A stretch of 64,000 bases of DNA from JAZKHT01 sp040385245 (lineage in GTDB: Bacteria > Pseudomonadota > Alphaproteobacteria > Rhodobacterales > Rhodobacteraceae), in the NCBI GenBank assembly GCA_040385245.1, contig JAZKHT010000016.1, forward strand, positions 1 through 64,000. The letters run 5' to 3'. The stretch's first letter is position 1; each line of letters opens with the position of its first letter. The notes beneath the pieces were generated by a model. It searched no databases, was not told where the DNA came from, and saw only the letters and a list, made by a program, of their open reading frames with translations. This document shows positions 59,412-64,000 of the stretch, one piece after another. Both the position numbers and the translations under genes were made by a program.

Positions 59412-60122
59412 TTATCGGTCCGCCGTTGAAAGGCCGCTGGAAAAGGCGATGATCCCGCCCACCAGCAGATCGAGCGTGTCAAACGACGTGGTGCCGGGGG
59501 CAACCGCATCGGCAATCAGCGAAAATTCGGTACAGGCGATCATCTGGACAGGCGCGCCCCGATCCAGCAGCGCGGCCGAGGCGTTGCGCAATCCGGCACG
59601 GGCCGCGTCGGTGGCCCCATGCGCCTTGATGTCCCGGATCGTGGCCAGCGTCGCGTTTTCGTCCAACGGGTAAACGGCCGTCAGTCCTGCCACCGCAAAG
59701 GCCGCATCGAACAACCCGACCCGGCGCACCGCGGGCGAGGCGAGGATGCCGACAACGCCCCCCGTTCCGGCGAGCTGCGCCCCATGCGCGACCGACAGCG
59801 CCACCATGTCGATGAACGGCACCGTCACCGCCGCACGAATGGCGGGCGCATAGTGGTGAGCCGTATTGCAGGGCATCGCAATCGCCCGTGCCCCCGCCGC
59901 CTGCAACCGAAGCGCCATAGCGGCCAGAACCGGGCCGGGGTCTTCGGCCCCACCTTCGATCAAGTGACGGATGCGCGATGGCACTTGCGGGTTCTGATCC
60001 ACGATCAGCGGGATGTGGTCCGCATCATCGACGGCCCGCGTGGCCGCGATGATCTTTTGCATCAGCAGCACCGTCGCCTCTGGCCCCATGCCGCCAAGGA
60101 TGCCCACGCGCGAAAGCGTCAT
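59412..60122 (-). CDS. Aspartate/glutamate racemase-family protein, possible cysteate racemase
   Basis: A 236-residue cofactor-independent racemase. The N-terminus has RVGILGGMGPEATVLLMQKI. The two catalytic cysteines are present: Cys85 in AMPCNTAHHY and Cys197 in IACTEFSLI. Aspartate racemases of this family invert the alpha carbon with this thiol pair. Cysteate is the sulfonate analogue of aspartate, and the operon contains L-cysteate sulfo-lyase, so interconversion of D- and L-cysteate is a strong guess. It overlaps the aminotransferase gene by ATGA. Confidence 0.85.
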   Translation of the reverse strand: MTLSRVGILGGMGPEATVLLMQKIIAATRAVDDADHIPLIVDQNPQVPSRIRHLIEGGAEDPGPVLAAMALRLQAAGARAIAMPCNTAHHYAPAIRAAVTVPFIDMVALSVAHGAQLAGTGGVVGILASPAVRRVGLFDAAFAVAGLTAVYPLDENATLATIRDIKAHGATDAARAGLRNASAALLDRGAPVQMIACTEFSLIADAVAPGTTSFDTLDLLVGGIIAFSSGLSTADR

Positions 60123-61327
60123 GCCGCACCCTCCAACCGCAGATCAAGCACGGCATCCGCGATATGCTCCGCGATCAGGTCGCAATCGGCCAGGCTGAAT
60201 GTCAGCGGCAACCGCATGTCGAACAGGCCCGCCAACACCGCATCGCTGCGCGGCAAGGTTTGCGCCGCCATATAGCGCCAACTGTGATGGGCCGAGGTAA
60301 AGCCCGTGGGTTCGGCGGCCCCGAACCACTTCACCTCCACCCCCATACGCGCCAATCTGGCGACGAAATCCTGAGCGGCCTGCAGCCCGATGCCGGGCAA
60401 GGTGAACTGGATCGACGATCCGACATAGCTTTCCGCCGCAGGGCGTGTTGCCAGCCGCAGGCCCGCCACCCGCGACAGCCCCGCCGCCACCCGGTCGTGC
60501 CGCGCGTTCCATGCGGCGATGCTGTCCGCCAACCCGGCCAGTTGCGGGCGCAAAAGCGCGGCGCGCAGATTGTCCATCCGGGCAGACATGTTGGGCGTCA
60601 GATAGCGGATGTCGGCAAAGGCGGCGGCATCGGGGGCCGCGCCGTGCCGTTCGTACATCATGTAGGACCCCGACAGCATCATTGCCCGCGCCATGAACGC
60701 AGCATCGTCCGATGTCAGGAACCCGCCCTCGCCCGAATTCATGTGTTTGTAGGTCTGGGTGCTGAAACAGCCCGCCAAACCGAAGTTGCCCGATTTGCGC
60801 CCCTGCCAGGTGGCCCCCATCGTGTGGGCGCAATCCTCGATCACGGTCAGTTGGTGCGCGGCGGCGATGTCCATCAACCGATCCATGTCGCACAGATGGC
60901 CGCGCATGTTCGACAACAGCAGCACGCGCGCGCCGCTGGCAGCGGCCTTGGTCGCCAGATCGGCAAGGTCGATCACCAGATCATCGGTGATTTCAACCAG
61001 AACCGGCCTGCCACCCACAGCAGCGATGGCACCCGGCACCGGGGCCAGCGTAAAGGCGTTGGTCAGAACCGCATCGCCCGGTGCCACACCCGCCGCACGC
61101 AGCGCGATCTGCATCGCCTGCCCGCCTGACGCCACCGCCAGACAATAGCGCGCGCCCTGCCATGCCGCGTATTCCCGCTCCAACGCCTCGGTGTGCGTTT
61201 CCTCGCCGGGCGCCGCGTTATAGCGGTGCAGCCGCCCCGACCGCATCACGGCAACGGCGGCCTCGATCCCTGCCTCGGGGATCGGCAGTTGCTGGGTGAA
61301 ACTGGCGGTAAAGACGGGGCGTGGCAT
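60119..61327 (-). CDS. DegT/DnrJ/EryC1-family PLP aminotransferase
   Basis: A 402-residue PLP-dependent enzyme of the sugar-aminotransferase fold. It has AVASGGQAMQIALRAAGVAP for phosphate binding, VIEDCAHTMGATWQG with the Asp that contacts the PLP ring, and the PLP Lys in FSTQTYKHMNSGEGG. Family members usually transaminate keto-sugars. Here, 4 bp after cuyA and before the racemase, it may act on a sulfonated keto compound or on amino-sulfonate stereochemistry. The substrate is unknown. Confidence 0.85.
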   Translation of the reverse strand: MPRPVFTASFTQQLPIPEAGIEAAVAVMRSGRLHRYNAAPGEETHTEALEREYAAWQGARYCLAVASGGQAMQIALRAAGVAPGDAVLTNAFTLAPVPGAIAAVGGRPVLVEITDDLVIDLADLATKAAASGARVLLLSNMRGHLCDMDRLMDIAAAHQLTVIEDCAHTMGATWQGRKSGNFGLAGCFSTQTYKHMNSGEGGFLTSDDAAFMARAMMLSGSYMMYERHGAAPDAAAFADIRYLTPNMSARMDNLRAALLRPQLAGLADSIAAWNARHDRVAAGLSRVAGLRLATRPAAESYVGSSIQFTLPGIGLQAAQDFVARLARMGVEVKWFGAAEPTGFTSAHHSWRYMAAQTLPRSDAVLAGLFDMRLPLTFSLADCDLIAEHIADAVLDLRLEGAA

Positions 61328-61331
61328 GACG

Positions 61332-62354
61332 TTATTCCGCGGCCTTGGCAGCACCGGCATCCGACAGCACGGCGTCATAGCCGAACAGCGCCGCCGATCC
61401 GCCGGTGTGCAGGAACACCACCCGCTCGCCCTTTTTGAAGTGACCCTTGCGGCAATAATCGATCAGGCCCGCCGCCCCTTTGCCGGAATAGACCGGGTCG
61501 AGCAGGATGCCCTCCAACTCGGCGAACATGCGGATCGCTTCCAGCGTGTCGGCCTGCGGTACGCCGTAACCGGGGCCGACATAATCGCTGTTCGCCACAA
61601 CATCGCCGCGCTGCACGACCCCCGGACAACCGAGTTTCTCGGCGGTGCGCTGCGCGAGGGCGAAAACGTTCTCCTCTTGCTTGGCCTTGGGGGCGCGGAC
61701 CCCAAACCCCAGCAGCGGGATGCCTGCATTGATCGCCTTCAGCCCGACGATCAGCCCGGCTTGGGTGCCCGCCGATCCGGTCGCGGTCACCAGATGGTCG
61801 ATCACCAGTCCCCGGTCGTTGGCCTGTCCCAACAGTTCGAACGCGCAGTTGACATAACCAAGCGCGCCCGTCGGGTTCGACCCGCCACCGGGGATGACAT
61901 AGACCGTGCGGCCCGCTGCGCGCATATCGGCGGCAAGACTGTCCATTTCGGCCTGCATATCCACGCCACCGGGGCGCTTTTCGGTCACCGCGCCATGCAG
62001 ATGGTCCAGCAGCACGTTGCCGTTGCCGTTGTAGTTCGCGTTGTTCGACCCTGTCCGATCCTCCAGCAGGATATGGCAGGCCATGCCCAGCTTGGCCGAA
62101 AACGCCGCCGTCTGGCGCGCGTGGTTCGACTGTGTGGCGCCTTGGGTGATCACCAGATCGGCACCCATCTGCTGTGCCTCGGCCATCAGGAATTCCAGCT
62201 TGCGGGTCTTGTTGCCGCCCGTCGACAGGCCCGTGCAATCGTCGCGCTTGATCCAGATTTCCGGCCCGCCCAGTTCCTTGGACAACCGGTCAAGGCGTTC
62301 AAGCGGGGTCGGCAGATGGGCCAGGAAAACACGCGGAAACCGGGCGAGGTGCAT
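61332..62354 (-). CDS. cuyA: L-cysteate sulfo-lyase CuyA
   Basis: A 340-residue PLP enzyme that splits L-cysteate into pyruvate, ammonium and sulfite. It belongs to the ACC deaminase/D-cysteine desulfhydrase fold, with the PLP Lys49 in STGGNKTRKLEF. The sequence closely follows the CuyA pattern of marine roseobacters as I know it (MHLARFPRVFLAHLPTPLER, LLEDRTGSNNANYNGNGNVL, VFLHTGGSAALFG). D-cysteine desulfhydrase is the alternative name for homologues, but the sulfonate operon favours CuyA. AAGGA precedes the ATG; the promoter faces the LysR gene. Confidence 0.9.
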   Translation of the reverse strand: MHLARFPRVFLAHLPTPLERLDRLSKELGGPEIWIKRDDCTGLSTGGNKTRKLEFLMAEAQQMGADLVITQGATQSNHARQTAAFSAKLGMACHILLEDRTGSNNANYNGNGNVLLDHLHGAVTEKRPGGVDMQAEMDSLAADMRAAGRTVYVIPGGGSNPTGALGYVNCAFELLGQANDRGLVIDHLVTATGSAGTQAGLIVGLKAINAGIPLLGFGVRAPKAKQEENVFALAQRTAEKLGCPGVVQRGDVVANSDYVGPGYGVPQADTLEAIRMFAELEGILLDPVYSGKGAAGLIDYCRKGHFKKGERVVFLHTGGSAALFGYDAVLSDAGAAKAAE

Positions 62355-62466
62355 TGGGATGATCCTTCAAGAACTTGCTTGATATGACAATTACATAGAG
62401 TATTGCGCCAAGCAAATTCGAAATATACCATATATCATGCAAGACAGGCATGTTACGGGGGCCACA

Positions 62467-63366
62467 ATGCGGTTGGAGTGGTTAGAGGATTTGCTGGCAG
62501 TCGACGAGACCGGCTCTTTCCAAGAGGCGGCGGAACGGCGGCGGCTGACCCAGTCCGCGTTTTCGCGGCGCATCCAGAACATCGAGGATTACGTCGGGAT
62601 CGAATTGTTCGACCGCAGCCGCAAACCGGTGCAACTGCGCCCGACCATGGCGGACCAACGCGATCAGATTGCGAAACTTGTGGTCGATCTGCGCCAGTTG
62701 GTCGTCGATCTGCGGCAGGGCGCGCGCGCGGCATCCAACCGCGTTGTTATCGCCAGCCAGCACGCACTGACCACCGCGCTGACGCCGCTGATCCTTGAAG
62801 GTATCCACAAGCGCAACGAAAACGTCTATGTCCGCCTGCGGTCGGCCAATCTGGACGAATGTTTCGGGCTGTTGCTGTCGCGGCAGGCCGACATTGCCAT
62901 CGTCTACCGCCTGCCGGGGGAAGAACACCCCATTGGCGCGACCTATATCGAAACCACCGTAATTGGCACCGACCGGCTGATCCCGGTCATTGCGGCCTCA
63001 GCCGCCGCCATGCTGCACGACCGGCTGACAGGCGGCGAGGTTCCCTATATCGCCTACCCGCGAGAGGTGTTTCTGGGCCAGGTAATGGACCGGCTGATCC
63101 TGCCGCGCGTGCGGGGCATGACGCAGCCCGTGCCGCTGGCGGAAACCGCGCTGACGCTGGCCGCGCTGGAAATGGCCGCCGTTGGCGTGGCGGTGGCTTG
63201 GGTTCCGGCGTCACTGGCGAAACAGCGCATCGGCAGCGGCGTTCTGGTCGATCTGTCGGACAGGCTGCCGACACACCCCGTTGATGTGACGGCCGTCCGC
63301 CTGTTCGGTCAGGCAGGGGCGGTCGCGACCTCTGTCTGGGCCGAGGTTACGGCACCCCGCCCCTGA
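62467..63366 (+). CDS. LysR-family regulator of the cuyA operon
   Basis: A 299-residue LysR protein. The N-terminal HTH is LEWLEDLLAVDETGSFQEAA with RRRLTQSAFSRRIQNIEDYV, and the C-terminal half is the periplasmic-binding-like effector domain (ASQHALTTALTPLILEGIH, ADIAIVYRLPG). It is divergent from cuyA across about 110 bp that is AT-rich for this genome, which is where a LysR box would lie. The ATG at 62467 has GGGGG upstream; an earlier ATG at 62437 is possible. Confidence 0.9.
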   Translation: MRLEWLEDLLAVDETGSFQEAAERRRLTQSAFSRRIQNIEDYVGIELFDRSRKPVQLRPTMADQRDQIAKLVVDLRQLVVDLRQGARAASNRVVIASQHALTTALTPLILEGIHKRNENVYVRLRSANLDECFGLLLSRQADIAIVYRLPGEEHPIGATYIETTVIGTDRLIPVIAASAAAMLHDRLTGGEVPYIAYPREVFLGQVMDRLILPRVRGMTQPVPLAETALTLAALEMAAVGVAVAWVPASLAKQRIGSGVLVDLSDRLPTHPVDVTAVRLFGQAGAVATSVWAEVTAPRP

Positions 63367-63370
63367 TCCG

Positions 63371-64000
63371 TCATTGCCGGATGCGCCAGCCGGTGCGGAA
63401 GATCCACCACACCGCCGCCAGACACAGGCCCGTAAAGACCGCTATCGCGGCAAGGCTGACCCCGATCGGCACATCGGCCGTATCAAAGAACGCCCAGCGG
63501 AACACCGACATCAGATACACCACCGGATTGAACAGCGCGATGGTGCGCCAGATGCCGGGCAGCATGTCGACGCTGTAAAAACTGCCGCCGAGAAAGATCA
63601 GCGGCGTCAGCACAAGCAGCGGGATCAGTTGCAACTGCTGAAAATCCTTGGCCCAGATGCCGATGATAAACCCGAACAGCGAAAAGCTGATGCTGGTCAG
63701 GATCAACAGCGCCACCATGGCGACGGGGTGTGCGATGGGCAGATCGACGAACAGATAGGCCGTCAGCAGGATGACCAGCCCGATCAGCACCGATTTGACG
63801 GCCGCCGCGCCGACATAGCCGATGACGATCTCGATATAGCTGACCGGGGCGGACAACAGTTCATAGATCGTGCCGATGAATTTGGGAAAGTGGATGGCAA
63901 AGGACGCGTTCGAGACCGATTGCGTGACCACCGTCAGCATGATCAGACCGGGCACGATGAACGCGCCATAGCTCACCCCGTCGATGGTTTCGATCCGGCT
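63371..64000 (-). CDS. ABC-2 type transporter permease, partial at the window edge
   Basis: The C-terminal 209 or so residues of a membrane protein with six helices. The segment GVSYGAFIVPGLIMLTVVTQ and the later FLGGSFYSVDMLPG are typical of ABC-2 permeases of the NodJ/YadH kind that export drugs or polysaccharide. The gene continues past 64000; the first Met inside the window is not the start. It is convergent with the LysR gene and unrelated to the cuyA operon. Confidence 0.85.
   Translation of the reverse strand, partial: SRIETIDGVSYGAFIVPGLIMLTVVTQSVSNASFAIHFPKFIGTIYELLSAPVSYIEIVIGYVGAAAVKSVLIGLVILLTAYLFVDLPIAHPVAMVALLILTSISFSLFGFIIGIWAKDFQQLQLIPLLVLTPLIFLGGSFYSVDMLPGIWRTIALFNPVVYLMSVFRWAFFDTADVPIGVSLAAIAVFTGLCLAAVWWIFRTGWRIRQ

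Noticed and set aside
61332..62354. Annotating this gene as D-cysteine desulfhydrase
   Set aside because: The fold is shared, but the sequence pattern and the sulfonate importer and exporter in the operon point to L-cysteate sulfo-lyase.

Overview
The window looks like a chromosomal segment of a marine alphaproteobacterium of the Roseobacter group (Rhodobacterales). The case rests on high GC content, dense operons with ATGA/GTGA stop-start overlaps, and gene content: form I CO dehydrogenase, a complete methylated-amine pathway, L-cysteate sulfo-lyase and an HpsN-like dehydrogenase. No rRNA, tRNA, CRISPR array, insertion sequence or prophage was seen.

Layout. 0-2.8 kb: end of a chemotaxis operon (STAS protein, CheY, CheA), with a one-base frameshift in cheA. 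3-5.4 kb: phosphoglycolate phosphatase, a VOC protein and an SDR dehydrogenase. 5.4-13.4 kb: coxC-M-S-L-D-E-F on the minus strand, encoding form I CO dehydrogenase, its maturation factors and a MHYT-LytTR regulator. 13.5-18 kb: an XRE regulator, a methyltransferase, and a dimethylglycine-dehydrogenase-like enzyme coupled to a choline-kinase-like protein. 18.4-22.4 kb: a PNPOx-like protein, a PNPOx-GAF-winged-helix protein, a bicovalent-flavin oxidoreductase and a secreted cytochrome c. 22.9-28 kb: a tricarballylate-type dehydrogenase (tcuAB) with a FadR-type regulator and an AbrB-like membrane protein, then a bestrophin.

28-54.3 kb is the methylamine region. Tmm oxidises trimethylamine to its N-oxide. 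Tdm demethylates that to dimethylamine. DmmABC with DmmD removes one methyl. GmaS couples methylamine to glutamate. MgsABC makes N-methylglutamate, and MgdABCD oxidises it back to glutamate while passing the C1 unit to tetrahydrofolate. Two APC permeases, several small membrane proteins, a GlxA-type AraC regulator and an XRE-cupin regulator lie among these genes. A 17-bp palindrome close to TTTTCCTGNCAGGAAAA recurs upstream of tmm, dmmD, one permease unit and the mgs/permease divergon, which suggests a regulon.

54.3-63.4 kb is a single eight-gene minus-strand operon facing a LysR gene: cuyA (L-cysteate sulfo-lyase), a DegT-type aminotransferase, an Asp/Glu racemase homologue, a taurine-type ABC importer, an HpsN/HisD-like dehydrogenase and a YeiH/CuyZ-like exporter. 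The combination would fit import of an amino-sulfonate alcohol such as D-cysteinolate, oxidation to D-cysteate, racemisation to L-cysteate, cleavage to pyruvate, ammonium and sulfite, and sulfite export. The enzyme families are recognised; the route is inference, and it is the most interesting candidate system here. The window ends inside an ABC-2 type permease gene.
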